From contig NC_016745.1 in NCBI RefSeq assembly GCF_000243075.1, positions 3,117,001-3,181,000 on the forward strand: a stretch of DNA of 64,000 nt, read 5' to 3'. Source of the stretch: Oceanimonas sp. GK1. Its GTDB lineage: Bacteria > Pseudomonadota > Gammaproteobacteria > Enterobacterales > Aeromonadaceae. A program made the position numbers and the translations under genes. Under the pieces are notes generated by a model. The model was not told the origin of the DNA. It was given only the letters and a program-made list of their open reading frames with translations, and did no database searches. The stretch's first letter is position 1, and every line of letters starts with the position of its first letter. Positions 35,342 to 44,508 of the stretch are shown here, in pieces.

Positions 35342-35414
35342 GTGAGGAGTAAGGGGTGAGGAGTAAGGAATGAGTGAGTCTCCATCTCTCCTACCTCTTC
35401 ACCCCTCACATTCG
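35342..35414. repeat. Short direct and inverted repeats after phhB
   Basis: GTGAGGAGTAAGG occurs at 35342-35354 and again at 35356-35368, with further variants (GTAAGACGTAAAACGTGAGG) just before. A related inverted copy, CTCTTCACCCCTCAC, lies at about 35395-35409, so a long imperfect hairpin with the AAGGGGTGAGGAG stretch is possible. It fills the gap between convergent phhB and puuB and may serve as a bidirectional terminator or be a simple-sequence repeat. Confidence 0.55.
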
Positions 35415-35416
35415 GC

Positions 35417-36691
35417 TTAAACCCCAAGCTTGTCGCGCAGGCTGTAGTAGACCGCCCCCATGGCGCTGAAGGGCACCTGGAAACGGCGGCCGCCGAAAAA
35501 CGGCAGGTGTGGCAGGCGAGCAAAGGCGTCAAAGCGCTCGGCCTGGCCTTTCAGCACTTCCGACAACAGCCGTCCCGCCAGATGGGTGCAGGTCACGCCG
35601 TGGCCGCTGTAGCCCTGCATGTAGTACACATTGGGCTCGAGCCGGCCGAACTGGGGCAGGCGCGACAGGGTCAGCAGAAAATTGCCGGTCCAGCGGTAGT
35701 CAATCTTTACTCCTTCCAGTTGAGGAAAGGTCTTCAGCAGTTTGGGCAGCACCAGGCGGTCGATGTCGTCCGGATCCCGGGCGCCGTACACCACGCCACC
35801 GCCGTACAGCAGCCGGTTGTCGCCGGTAATGCGGTAGTAATCCAGCAGGTAGTTGCAGTCTTCCACGCAATACTGGTTGGCAATCAGGCTTTGCGCCTGC
35901 TCGTCGCTGAGGGGCTCGGTGGTCACAATCTGAGTGCCGCAGGGCATGGCCTTGGCCGACAGTTTGGGCTCCAGGTTGCCCAGGTAGGCATTGCCCGCCA
36001 GCACCATAAATTTGGCGCTGACACTGCCCTTTTCGGTTTTCGCCAGGGCCGGTTCGCCATACCGAATGTCGGTGACCGCCGACTGCTCAAAGATGCGCCC
36101 GCCCAGTTGGCGAATGGCCTCGGCCTCGCCCAGGGCCAGGTTGAGCGGGTGTATGTGGCCGCCACGGTGATCCAGCAGGGCGCCCACATAACGATCGGTG
36201 TCGATCTCCCGGGCCACTCGGTCGGCATCCAGCAGCTCCAGGCCGTCGTGACCGTAGCGCTCCCAGTTGCCCTTCTGGCTTTCCAGCTCGTGCAGCTGGC
36301 GACTGTTCAGCGCAGCAAAAATGCCGCCGGGCTTGAAGTCGCACTGAATGTCGTACTGCTGAATGCGTTCGCGAATGATGTCGCCGCCTTCAAACATCAT
36401 GCTGCCCAGCATGCGGGCGGTGTCGGCCCCGTAACGGGACTCGATCACATCGATGTCCCGGCTGTAGGAGTTGACCAGCTGGCCGCCGTTGCGGCCACTG
36501 GCGCCAAAGCCGATGCGGCCGGCTTCCAGCAGCACCACGTCAAAGCCCGCTTCGGTCAGGAACAGCGCGGTGGACAGGCCGGTGTAACCGCCCCCCACCA
36601 CGCACACATCGCAGTGAATGTTTTCGGTCAGTTGCGGCCAGGACGCATGGGCGTTGGCGGTGGCCGCGTAATAGCTGTTGACGTGTTCCAT
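35417..36691 (-). CDS. puuB: Gamma-glutamylputrescine oxidase
   Basis: PuuB is the FAD enzyme that oxidises gamma-glutamylputrescine to the aldehyde. The protein starts MEHVNSYYAATANAH and is nearly the size of the E. coli enzyme (426). The FAD-binding VVGGGYTGLSTALFL segment lies at about residues 32-46 and GFGASGRNGGQLVNSYSRDI at about 61-80, as in DAO-family oxidases. Two ATG codons nine bases apart compete; AAGGGAG stands too close to the first, so I use 36691. It is the last gene of the puuDRCB unit. Confidence 0.94.
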   Translation of the reverse strand: MEHVNSYYAATANAHASWPQLTENIHCDVCVVGGGYTGLSTALFLTEAGFDVVLLEAGRIGFGASGRNGGQLVNSYSRDIDVIESRYGADTARMLGSMMFEGGDIIRERIQQYDIQCDFKPGGIFAALNSRQLHELESQKGNWERYGHDGLELLDADRVAREIDTDRYVGALLDHRGGHIHPLNLALGEAEAIRQLGGRIFEQSAVTDIRYGEPALAKTEKGSVSAKFMVLAGNAYLGNLEPKLSAKAMPCGTQIVTTEPLSDEQAQSLIANQYCVEDCNYLLDYYRITGDNRLLYGGGVVYGARDPDDIDRLVLPKLLKTFPQLEGVKIDYRWTGNFLLTLSRLPQFGRLEPNVYYMQGYSGHGVTCTHLAGRLLSEVLKGQAERFDAFARLPHLPFFGGRRFQVPFSAMGAVYYSLRDKLGV

Positions 36692-36706
36692 GATATGCAT
36701 ACTCCC

Positions 36707-38194
36707 TTAATCCAGTGCCAGCCAGGTGGTCTTGAGCTCGGTGAACTTGTCAAAGGCGTGCAATGACTTGTCCCGGCCGTTGCCGCTTTGCTTGACGCCA
36801 CCAAAGGGCACCGTCATGTCGCCGTCGTTGTAGTTGTTGATAAACACCGAGCCCGCCTTGAGCCGGCGCGCCAGCCGGTGGGCCCGGCGCAGATCCGAGG
36901 TCCACAGCCCGGCGCCCAGGCCATACTGGCTGTCGTTGGCGAGCTGCACCGCCTCGTCTTCTTGGTCAAAGGTGGTCACCGCCAGCACCGGGCCGAAGAT
37001 CTCTTCCCGGGCCACCGTCATGTGCGGATTGACCTGCTCCAGCACCGTGGGTCCCATAAAGTTGCCGGCCTGCTCCCGGCCGTCCAGCCCCAGCACGGCG
37101 CCCTGCTCCAGGCCCTCGGCAATGTAGCGGCACACGCTGCCGTGGTGATCACGGTCGATCAGCGTCCCCATGGTGGAGGCCGGATCCAGCGGATCCATCG
37201 GTTTGAAATGCTCGGCGGCCTTTTTCAGCTCGGCCAGAAAGGCGTCCTTGATGCTGGCTTCCACCAGCAGCCGGGTGCCGGCAATGCACACCTGGCCCTG
37301 GTTATAGAAAATGCCGGCGGCGGACGCCCGGGCCGCCTTGGCCAGATCCGGGCAGTCGGCAAACACGATGTTGGCGCTCTTGCCGCCGGCCTCCAGCCAG
37401 ACCCGCTTCATGTTGGAGCGGCCGGCGTATTCCATCAGCAGCCGTCCCACCCCGGTGGAGCCGGTGAAGGTGAGGCAGTCCACGTCCTCGTGCAGGGCCA
37501 GCGCCTTGCCCGCCTCGTGGCCGAAGCCGGGCAGCACGTTGAGCACGCCGTCGGGCAGGCCCGCCTCCTTTGCCAGGGCGGCGAGACGAATGGCGGACAG
37601 CGGGGATTTTTCCGAGGGCTTTAAAATCACCGAGTTGCCGGCGGCCAGCGCCGGGCCCAGCTTCCAGCAGGCCAGCAACAGCGGAAAGTTCCAGGGCACG
37701 ATGGCCGCCACCACGCCAATGGGCTCGCGGCTCACCAGGGCCAGGGCGTCGGGGCCGGTGGGGGCGATTTCACCGTAAATTTTGTCCACCGCCTCGGCGT
37801 ACCATCGCAGGCAGCGCACGGCACCGGGAATGTCGTCCCGCAGGCTGTGGCGAATGGGTTTGCCGGTGTCCAGGGTTTCCAGCAGCGCCAGCTCCTCGGC
37901 ATGCTGCTCCATCAGCGCCGCCAGTTTCAGCAACACCGCCTTGCGCTCGGCGGGCGCGCGCTGCGACCACAGGCCCGATTCGAAACTGGCCCGGGCGGCG
38001 AGCACCGCCAGGTGCACATCGGCTTCCTGCGCCCGGCTCACTTCGGCCAGGGTGGCGTTGGTGGCAGGGTTGCTCACGGCGAAGCGCTCTCCGGCCACCG
38101 CCTCACGGTATTGTCCTTCAATAAACAGCCGGCTTTCGGGTTGCAGTTTTTCCGCTTCGGCCTGCCAGTGGGCCTTGTTCCTGAATTGCATCAT
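36707..38194 (-). CDS. puuC: Gamma-glutamyl-gamma-aminobutyraldehyde dehydrogenase
   Basis: PuuC oxidises the PuuB product to gamma-glutamyl-GABA with NAD(P). The 495-residue aldehyde dehydrogenase has the NAD site FTGSTGVG near residue 240, the catalytic Glu in LEAGGKSANIV near 265 and the catalytic Cys in NQGQVCIAGTRL near 300. GGAG lies upstream of two adjacent ATG codons. It is 15 bases after puuR and just before puuB. Confidence 0.94.
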   Translation of the reverse strand: MMQFRNKAHWQAEAEKLQPESRLFIEGQYREAVAGERFAVSNPATNATLAEVSRAQEADVHLAVLAARASFESGLWSQRAPAERKAVLLKLAALMEQHAEELALLETLDTGKPIRHSLRDDIPGAVRCLRWYAEAVDKIYGEIAPTGPDALALVSREPIGVVAAIVPWNFPLLLACWKLGPALAAGNSVILKPSEKSPLSAIRLAALAKEAGLPDGVLNVLPGFGHEAGKALALHEDVDCLTFTGSTGVGRLLMEYAGRSNMKRVWLEAGGKSANIVFADCPDLAKAARASAAGIFYNQGQVCIAGTRLLVEASIKDAFLAELKKAAEHFKPMDPLDPASTMGTLIDRDHHGSVCRYIAEGLEQGAVLGLDGREQAGNFMGPTVLEQVNPHMTVAREEIFGPVLAVTTFDQEDEAVQLANDSQYGLGAGLWTSDLRRAHRLARRLKAGSVFINNYNDGDMTVPFGGVKQSGNGRDKSLHAFDKFTELKTTWLALD

Positions 38195-38209
38195 GTGTCT
38201 CCGCCTTGA

Positions 38210-38770
38210 TCACAGGTTGGCCGGGGTATGGGCGCTGATGATGCGGCATTCCCGGTCCGATGAATTGGTAAAGGTGTGGGGCAGACCGGTATCGATCACA
38301 TAGCTCTGCCCGGCGCTCAACCGGTAGTGCTCGCCGTCCACCGTCAGCTCGATTTCCCCTTCCAGCACGGTGCCCACTTCCTCGCCCTGGTGTTTGAGGT
38401 GGCCGCCGGTGCTGGTGCCCGGGGCATAGCATTCAAGCAGAAAGCCCAGCGCCCGCCGGCGGTTGCCGTTGTGCACCAGCCGGAACGACACCCCTCGGCT
38501 GCCGATTTCCACCAGCTCCTCGGGCTCGATCACCACCTTGTTGCGCGCAGGCGCCTGGGGCTCGGCAAAAAATTCCGACAACGACATGTTGTAGACCTTG
38601 AGCAGCTTTTGCAGGCTGCTCACCGCCGGGCTGACCTTGTCCTGCTCTATGGTGCAGATGGCGCCGTGGGTCAGCCCCGAGAGTTCAGCCACCCGCCGCT
38701 GACTGAGCCCCAGCCGCCGGCGAATGTCCGCCAGCCGGCTGCCCGGGGCCAGCTCCTGGGCCGGGCTCAC
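38210..38770 (-). CDS. puuR: Puu operon repressor
   Basis: PuuR represses putrescine utilisation genes until putrescine accumulates. The 186-residue protein has an N-terminal XRE-type helix-turn-helix (about 12-66, LGLSQRRVAELSGLTHGAI) and a C-terminal cupin domain (about 105-183, HQGEEVGTVLEGEIEL). It starts at a GTG that overlaps the puuD stop (GTGA). The position inside the operon is the same as in E. coli. Confidence 0.93.
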   Translation of the reverse strand: MSPAQELAPGSRLADIRRRLGLSQRRVAELSGLTHGAICTIEQDKVSPAVSSLQKLLKVYNMSLSEFFAEPQAPARNKVVIEPEELVEIGSRGVSFRLVHNGNRRRALGFLLECYAPGTSTGGHLKHQGEEVGTVLEGEIELTVDGEHYRLSAGQSYVIDTGLPHTFTNSSDRECRIISAHTPANL

Positions 38771-39537
38771 GCGCCGCTCCGGGTTCGGCCGTGCGCCCGG
38801 CAGGCGGCCACAAAGCCGTCGAACAGGGCCCGGGACAGCGGGTTATCGCGGCTGTGCCATTCCGGATGCCACTGCACGCCCAGGGCAAAGGGGTGATTCG
38901 GCAGGCTGATGGCTTCCACCAGGCCGTCGGGGGCGGTGGCCTCCACCCGCACGCCCGGCCCCACCTCCCTGGCCCCCTGCATGTGCAGGGAATTGACCCG
39001 CTGCACGCCGGCACCCGCCAGTTGCGCCAGCAATCCCCCCGCCACCGGCGTAATGTCGTGGGCCGGGGCATACTGCTGCTCCAGGGGGAGCTCCTTGTTT
39101 TCCCGGTGCTCGGCAAACAGGCCGGTTTCGTGCAGCCGCCGGTGCAGCCGGCCGCCGCTGGCCACCACCATTTCCTGAAAGCCGCGGCAGATACCCAGCA
39201 GCGGCAGCGTCGAGGCCCGAGCGGCGGCGATCAATTGCAGGCTGAGCCGGTCCCGGCCCGCATCGGTGTGCGCCTCTTCGCCGGTTTCGCCATAATGGTG
39301 CGGCTCCATGTTGCTGTAGCTGCCGGTGAGCAAAATGCCGTCGAGCCGCGCCAGCATGGCCGCCAGACTCTGTTCGTCCTCGCCCAGCTGGTGCACCAGG
39401 GGCACCGGCACCGCCCCGGCGGCCACGATCGCATCCAGGTATTTCTGTTGTACGGTCAGTCCGGGATGCGGCCCCAGCTGCTGCTGGCAGAGGATCACGC
39501 CCACCCAGGGTTTGTTAAATATATGAACCATCGTCAT
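38767..39537 (-). CDS. puuD: Gamma-glutamyl-GABA hydrolase
   Basis: PuuD releases GABA and glutamate from gamma-glutamyl-GABA, the PuuC product. The 256-residue protein is a class I glutamine amidotransferase-like hydrolase: nucleophile Cys in LGICRGFQE near residue 115, and His-x-Glu in GVQWHPEW near 223. It is first in the puuD-R-C-B unit, divergent from puuA, exactly as in E. coli. Confidence 0.94.
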   Translation of the reverse strand: MTMVHIFNKPWVGVILCQQQLGPHPGLTVQQKYLDAIVAAGAVPVPLVHQLGEDEQSLAAMLARLDGILLTGSYSNMEPHHYGETGEEAHTDAGRDRLSLQLIAAARASTLPLLGICRGFQEMVVASGGRLHRRLHETGLFAEHRENKELPLEQQYAPAHDITPVAGGLLAQLAGAGVQRVNSLHMQGAREVGPGVRVEATAPDGLVEAISLPNHPFALGVQWHPEWHSRDNPLSRALFDGFVAACRAHGRTRSGA

Positions 39538-39721
39538 GTTCGCTCATCCGCTTTAAATTTTGAACACTTCGCGCTGTATCGCGCTTCACTGTAAAAAATA
39601 TACTCAAAACCCTAGCATTCACGTTTTGAAAGCTCAATAATTTTTAACACTTGCAAAACAAAATAAACACACCTAACGTATCAACGTAAATTATATTTAA
39701 CAGCCACATGACGGTGAGATC
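39538..39721. promoter_or_regulatory. Divergent puuD-puuA control region
   Basis: This AT-rich region of 184 bases must hold both promoters. TTTAAATTTTGAACA at 39552-39566 shares the TGAACA end and A/T-rich front of the E. coli PuuR box, and a weaker TTTTGAA occurs near 39623. These are plausible PuuR operators but not exact matches. Confidence 0.4.
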
Positions 39722-41134
39722 ATGCAAGCGAACCCAACGGTAATGCCCCTTCCTTCGGCCAGCGAGCCGGCCCCGACGCCCTTTGAGCAGGAGGCCGCCG
39801 CCTACCTTGCCCGCTACCCCCAAACCCAATATGTAGACGTATTGCTGACCGATCTCAACGGCATCTTTCGCGGCAAGCGGCTGCCGGTCAGCGCCCTCGA
39901 CAAACTGGAAAGCGGCTGCTTTTTTCCCGCCTCGGTGTTTGCCATGGACTTTCGCGGCAACGTGGTGGAAGAAACCGGCATCGGCCAGGATATCGGCGAG
40001 CCGGATCTGCCCTGTTACCCCATTGCCGGTACCCTGGTGCCTTCAGCGGCGGATCCGGACACCGTGGCCCAGCTGCTGCTGACCATGGTGGATGAAGATG
40101 AGCAGCCCTTTGCTCTGGAGCCCCGCAACGTGCTGGCGCGGGTATGGCAGCAGGTGAAAGCCCGGGGGCTGACCCCGGTGATCGCCCTGGAGCTGGAGTT
40201 TTATCTGGTGGACCGGGATAGGGACGAGCAGGGCCGGCTGCAGCCGCCCTGCTCGCCGCTGACACAAAAGCGGGACACCTACAGCCAGGTGTATTCGGTG
40301 GACAACCTCAACAACTTCGCCGAGATCCTGGCCGACATCGACAACCTTGCGGTGTTGCAGGGGCTGCCCGCCGACGGTGCAGTGGCCGAGGCCGCGCCGG
40401 GCCAGTTTGAAATCAACATGCACCATGGCAGCGACGTGCTGGCGGCCTGCGACCAGGCCCTGGCCCTGAAGCGGCTGATCAAGCTGGTGGCCGAGCAGTA
40501 CGAGATGGATGCCACCTTTATGGCCAAGCCCTACCAGGATCACCCCGGCAGCGGTCTGCACGTGCACATTAGCATTACCGACGAGCAAGGCGAAAACCTG
40601 TTCGCCGACGAGCAAGGGGAAGACTCGCCGCTGCTGAAGCGCTCCCTCGCCGGCATGCTGGATCTGATGCCCGACAGCATGGCGCTGCTGGCCCCCAACA
40701 TCAACGCCTTCCGTCGCTTTCAGCCGGGCATGTACGTGCCGGTGCAGGCGTCCTGGGGCCACAACAACCGCACCGTGGCGCTGCGCATTCCCTGTGGCGA
40801 CGACGAGGCCCGCCGCATCGAATACCGGGTACCCGGCGCCGATGCCAACCCTTACCTGGTGGTGGCCACCCTGCTCGCCGGCCTGCTGCACGGCCTCGAT
40901 AACCCGCTGCCGCTGCCGGAGCCGGTGGTGGGCAACGGCCTGGAGCAGGAAGGGCTGCCCCTGCCCACCCGCCAGAGCGACGCCCTGGCCCGGCTGGAAG
41001 GCGACACCCCGCTCAAGCGCTACCTGGGTGAAGACTTCATCGAGGTGTACCGCATCTGCAAGCAGGATGAGTTGCTCGAATTTGAACAGCGCATTACCGA
41101 CATCGAACTGGAATGGATGCTGAAAAACGCCTGA
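39722..41134 (+). CDS. puuA: Gamma-glutamylputrescine synthetase
   Basis: PuuA, a glutamine synthetase homologue, ligates glutamate to putrescine with ATP and starts the Puu pathway. The 470-residue protein matches the E. coli enzyme in size. Typical glutamine-synthetase motifs are visible: VIALELEFYLV near residue 155, GQFEINMHHG near 225, KPYQDHPGSGLHVHIS near 267 and NRTVALRIP near 350. The first 20 residues are Pro/Ser-rich and probably flexible. It is divergent from puuD. Confidence 0.94.
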   Translation: MQANPTVMPLPSASEPAPTPFEQEAAAYLARYPQTQYVDVLLTDLNGIFRGKRLPVSALDKLESGCFFPASVFAMDFRGNVVEETGIGQDIGEPDLPCYPIAGTLVPSAADPDTVAQLLLTMVDEDEQPFALEPRNVLARVWQQVKARGLTPVIALELEFYLVDRDRDEQGRLQPPCSPLTQKRDTYSQVYSVDNLNNFAEILADIDNLAVLQGLPADGAVAEAAPGQFEINMHHGSDVLAACDQALALKRLIKLVAEQYEMDATFMAKPYQDHPGSGLHVHISITDEQGENLFADEQGEDSPLLKRSLAGMLDLMPDSMALLAPNINAFRRFQPGMYVPVQASWGHNNRTVALRIPCGDDEARRIEYRVPGADANPYLVVATLLAGLLHGLDNPLPLPEPVVGNGLEQEGLPLPTRQSDALARLEGDTPLKRYLGEDFIEVYRICKQDELLEFEQRITDIELEWMLKNA

Positions 41135-41196
41135 TTTCACCACACAGGTAACAGAGCGCCGGCCGGCGCCCCCCTCTCGATCAAAGGAAGATGACG

Positions 41197-42681
41197 ATGG
41201 AACAACCCAACACCCTGGCCCTCAACCCCAGTGTCAAATGGCCACCGCTCTGGCGTGGCCTGGCGGTGGCCGTGGTGGCCGCCCTGGCCTTTGCCTGGCT
41301 CGGCTTCACCCATGAGCAAGGCAGCGACTATGGCGCGCTGAGCCTGTTGCCGGCGGCGCTGGTGATCACCATGGCGGTGCTGACCCGCAAAACCGTGGAG
41401 TCCCTGCTGGCGGGCAGCCTGCTGGGCCTGCTGCTGCTCAACCCCGCCGATCTGGTCAGCCCATTGGCGGACGTGACCCTGGCGGTGATGATGGACGAAA
41501 CCATCGCCTGGCTGATCCTGGTGTGCGGCATGATGGGCGGGCTGATTAACCTGCTGGCCCGGGGCGGCGGCGTGCACAGCTTTGGTGCCGTCATGACCCG
41601 GCTTATCACCTCGCCCCGAAGCGCCATGATGGGTACCGTGGGCCTGGGGCTGGTGGTGTTTATCGACGACTACCTCAACTCCCTGGCGGTGTCGTCCTCA
41701 ATGAAAAGCATCACCGACCGCTTTGGCATCTCCCGGGAGAAACTGGCCTACATCGTCGACTCCACCGCCGCGCCCATCTGCATTCTGGTGCCGGTGTCCA
41801 CCTGGGCGGTGTTTTTCGCGTCCCTGCTGGAAGACTCGGGCGCCGCCGAGGGCGGCCAGGGCATGTCGCTCTATGTGGCCAGCATCCCCTGGATGCTGTA
41901 CGGCTGGGCCGCGCTGCTGGTGGTGGCGCTGGTGGCGACCCGCAAGTTGCCGGATCTGGGCGCCATGAAAGCGGCCGAGGCCCGGGCTCAAGGCGGCCAG
42001 CCGGTGCCCACGGGCTGGCAGGACGAGGCAACACCCGCCCCCGAACGCAGCGTGCCCGGCTGGCTGGGTCTGACCAACTTCCTGCTGCCCATGGTGGTGC
42101 TGGTGCTGGCCAGCGTGTATTACGACATTGACCTGCTGAAAGGCGTGCTGGTAGCCCTGGGCGTGACCATGGTGCTGTATTCGGTGCAGCGGCTGCTGTC
42201 GTTCCAGCAGCAGGTGGACGCCACCCTGGACGGTTTCAAGGTGATGCTGTATCCGCTGGCCACCGTCTGTGCCGGCTTTATTTTGAAGGAAGTGAACGAT
42301 CAGCTGGGCATGACCCGCTACATCATCGACACCGTGACCCCGCTTCTCACCCCGGCGCTGTTGCCCGCCGTGGTGTTTCTGGTGATGGCCGCCGTGGTCT
42401 TCAGCACGGCGTCGAGCTGGGGGGTGTTCGTGATCTCCCTGCCCATCGTGGTGCCCCTGGGCCAGGCCATGGACGTGCCCATGCCGCTGGTGGTGGGCGC
42501 CCTGCTGTCGGCCTCGGCTTTTGGCAGTCACGCCTGTTTTTTCAGCGACTCCACCGTACTGTCCGCCCAGGGGGCCGGCTGCGACACCATGGATCACGCC
42601 CTGACCCAGCTGCCCTACGCACTGATCGGCGGCGCCATCACCCTGGCCGCCCTGCTCGCCGCCGGGTTCTGGATGGTGTAA
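41197..42681 (+). CDS. NhaC-family Na+/H+ antiporter-type transporter
   Basis: A 494-residue integral membrane protein with about 11-12 helices, resembling the NhaC/ion-transporter superfamily (IDDYLNSLAVSSSMKSITD and DSTAAPICILVPVSTWAV are hallmark blocks near 150 and 190). The ATG at 41197 is six bases from AAGGAAG; the ATG at 41191 is too close. It follows puuA by 62 bases. In E. coli this place is taken by puuP, the putrescine importer. It may therefore serve polyamine or GABA transport, or pH and sodium balance during amine catabolism. The family call is solid; the substrate is a guess. Confidence 0.84.
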   Translation: MEQPNTLALNPSVKWPPLWRGLAVAVVAALAFAWLGFTHEQGSDYGALSLLPAALVITMAVLTRKTVESLLAGSLLGLLLLNPADLVSPLADVTLAVMMDETIAWLILVCGMMGGLINLLARGGGVHSFGAVMTRLITSPRSAMMGTVGLGLVVFIDDYLNSLAVSSSMKSITDRFGISREKLAYIVDSTAAPICILVPVSTWAVFFASLLEDSGAAEGGQGMSLYVASIPWMLYGWAALLVVALVATRKLPDLGAMKAAEARAQGGQPVPTGWQDEATPAPERSVPGWLGLTNFLLPMVVLVLASVYYDIDLLKGVLVALGVTMVLYSVQRLLSFQQQVDATLDGFKVMLYPLATVCAGFILKEVNDQLGMTRYIIDTVTPLLTPALLPAVVFLVMAAVVFSTASSWGVFVISLPIVVPLGQAMDVPMPLVVGALLSASAFGSHACFFSDSTVLSAQGAGCDTMDHALTQLPYALIGGAITLAALLAAGFWMV

Positions 42682-42701
42682 ACCAATCCCTTTGTACCGT
42701 C

Positions 42702-42728
42702 ATGCCGGCCTTGCGCCGGCATCTTTTT
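42702..42728 (+). terminator. Intrinsic terminator after puuA-nhaC
   Basis: ATGCCGGC (42702-42709) pairs perfectly with GCCGGCAT (42715-42722), loop CTTGC, followed by CTTTTTG. A textbook Rho-independent terminator for the plus-strand unit. Confidence 0.85.
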
Positions 42729-42771
42729 GCCAGCAACTCGCCGGCTGACATGACCTGCGCTCCAATCACCC

Positions 42772-44508
42772 TTAGCCGTTCCGGCTCTGGCAATACTCAA
42801 TAAACACCTCGGGCTTGAGCGGCGGCGAATACCAGTAGCCCTGCACCTGGGTGCAGCCCATGGCACGCAACAAGGCCACCTGCTCGGGCCGCTCCACCCC
42901 TTCGGCCACCGTCTCGCAGCCCAGAATGCGGGCCATCTGAATCACCGCCTGAGCCAGCCCCCTGTCCTGCTCATCGGTGTCCATTTGATCCACAAAGGCC
43001 CTGTCTATCTTGAGCACCGACACCGGCATGGTTTTCAGGTAAGCCAGCGACGAATAGCCGGTGCCGAAATCGTCGATGGCAATACCGATGCCCGCCGCCG
43101 CCAGCTGGTTAAGCTGCACCAGCGCCAGCTCCATGTTTTGCATCAGCCCCGACTCGGTGACCTCAATCTCAATGGCCCCCGGCGGCAGCCGGCTGTGGGC
43201 CAGACGGCGGATCAGGCCGTCGGCAAAGCCCGGTTGCATCAGCTGCAACGCCGCCACGTTGACCGCCACTCGAAAACCGGGCGACACCTGCTCCCGTTCC
43301 AGCCACTGCTCCAGCTGGCCAATGGCGGTGTCGATCACCCAGCCGCCCAGGCGCAGAATATCGCCGCTGCTCTCGGCGATGGGAATAAAGTCCGCCGGCG
43401 GCACAAAACCAAACTCGGGGCTGACCCAGCGCAGCAGGGCCTCGGCACTCACCACCCGCTCTCCTTGCAGCGCCACCTTGGGCTGATACACCAGAAAAAG
43501 CTGCCGCTGCTCGGCGGCGGTGCGCAATGCCTGGCGGTAGTGGCTCAGAGTCAGCAGCCGCTGCTCCAGCACCGGCTCAAAGCAGCGCCACTCCCCGGCC
43601 TTGGGCGGCAGCGCAATGGCCGCCTGACGCACCAGGTGCTCATGGTTGTCGTGCATCATGCCGCTGTGACTGACGCCAATACGGCAATCCAGCTGCAACA
43701 GCAGTTGCTCCACCTCAATTCCCTGCGCCAGGCCGGCCAGCAGCCGCTCGGCCTGGCGGGCAATATCAGACTCGTTGGGCAGGTTCCTGTCCAGCACCAG
43801 CCACTCGCTGCTGCTCCAGGCGCCCACCACACACTCCTGCTCCTGCAGCAGCGACTGCAGGCGCGCACTCAGGGTCCGGCTCAGGGTTTCGGCCACCCGC
43901 AGGCCGTGCAGCCGGGCAATGTCTTCCAGGCCGTCGAGGGCAATAAAATACAGCACCACGCTGCCCTGCGGACTGTCCTGCAGCTGCTCCAGCAAACCGC
44001 GCCGGTTCAGCCGGCCGGTGACCGGATCACTGATCGCCTGCAACTGCAGTTCACTGGTACGCTGGCGCACCTCGTCTTCCAGCCAGGCGGCCCGGTCGCT
44101 GCGATCCCGCAACAGAAAGTGGGCCTCCAGGGTATTGCGAATGCGCTGCAATACCTCCGGCTGATCAAAGGGCTTGTTGAGAAAGTCCCGGGCCCCCAGG
44201 CCCAGGGCCCGCAGCCGGGTCTCGGCGTCGGTCTGGGCACTGAGCACAATCACCGGCGGGGCCCGCTCGCCCCACTCCTCCCGCAGCCATGCCAGCACCT
44301 GGTAGCCGTCCAGATATGGCATGCGAATATCAAGCAGCAACAGATCCACCGGCTGCTCGTGCAGGTGCCGGGCCAGCCGGCGCGGATCGGTTTCCGCGTA
44401 CACATGGCGGTAGCCTTCGTCCTCCAGCAAGCACAGCAACAGCTCCACATTCACCGGATTGTCATCAAGCACCAGAATACGGGCATCGGTGTGGACGGGC
44501 GTGGTCAT
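42772..44508 (-). CDS. Response regulator with REC, degenerate GGDEF and EAL domains
   Basis: A 578-residue response regulator. A receiver domain (about 8-130) has LDDN and LLLLDIRMPYLDGY with the phosphorylatable Asp near residue 58. A GGDEF-like domain (about 155-300) has lost its active motif, reading SSSEW where GGDEF is expected. An EAL domain (about 325-572) keeps EALLRW, EVTESGL, DDFGTGYSSLAYLK, KIDRAF and AEGVE, so it should be an active c-di-GMP phosphodiesterase. Its start shares one base with the stop of the hybrid kinase (TGATG), which makes that kinase its likely partner. Lowering c-di-GMP would reduce BcsA/BcsE-dependent cellulose synthesis, a link that is only inferred. Confidence 0.9.
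   Translation of the reverse strand: MTTPVHTDARILVLDDNPVNVELLLCLLEDEGYRHVYAETDPRRLARHLHEQPVDLLLLDIRMPYLDGYQVLAWLREEWGERAPPVIVLSAQTDAETRLRALGLGARDFLNKPFDQPEVLQRIRNTLEAHFLLRDRSDRAAWLEDEVRQRTSELQLQAISDPVTGRLNRRGLLEQLQDSPQGSVVLYFIALDGLEDIARLHGLRVAETLSRTLSARLQSLLQEQECVVGAWSSSEWLVLDRNLPNESDIARQAERLLAGLAQGIEVEQLLLQLDCRIGVSHSGMMHDNHEHLVRQAAIALPPKAGEWRCFEPVLEQRLLTLSHYRQALRTAAEQRQLFLVYQPKVALQGERVVSAEALLRWVSPEFGFVPPADFIPIAESSGDILRLGGWVIDTAIGQLEQWLEREQVSPGFRVAVNVAALQLMQPGFADGLIRRLAHSRLPPGAIEIEVTESGLMQNMELALVQLNQLAAAGIGIAIDDFGTGYSSLAYLKTMPVSVLKIDRAFVDQMDTDEQDRGLAQAVIQMARILGCETVAEGVERPEQVALLRAMGCTQVQGYWYSPPLKPEVFIEYCQSRNG

Noticed and set aside
35342-35414. A CRISPR array
   Set aside because: The repeat units are only 13 bases with a 1-base gap, and there are no cas genes nearby.
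35507-36766. A 419-codon plus-strand frame opposite puuB
   Set aside because: Antisense to a complete gamma-glutamylputrescine oxidase; composition typical of a shadow frame.
43900-44400. The GGDEF-like domain of the EAL regulator as an active diguanylate cyclase
   Set aside because: The active motif reads SSSEW, so cyclase activity is not expected.
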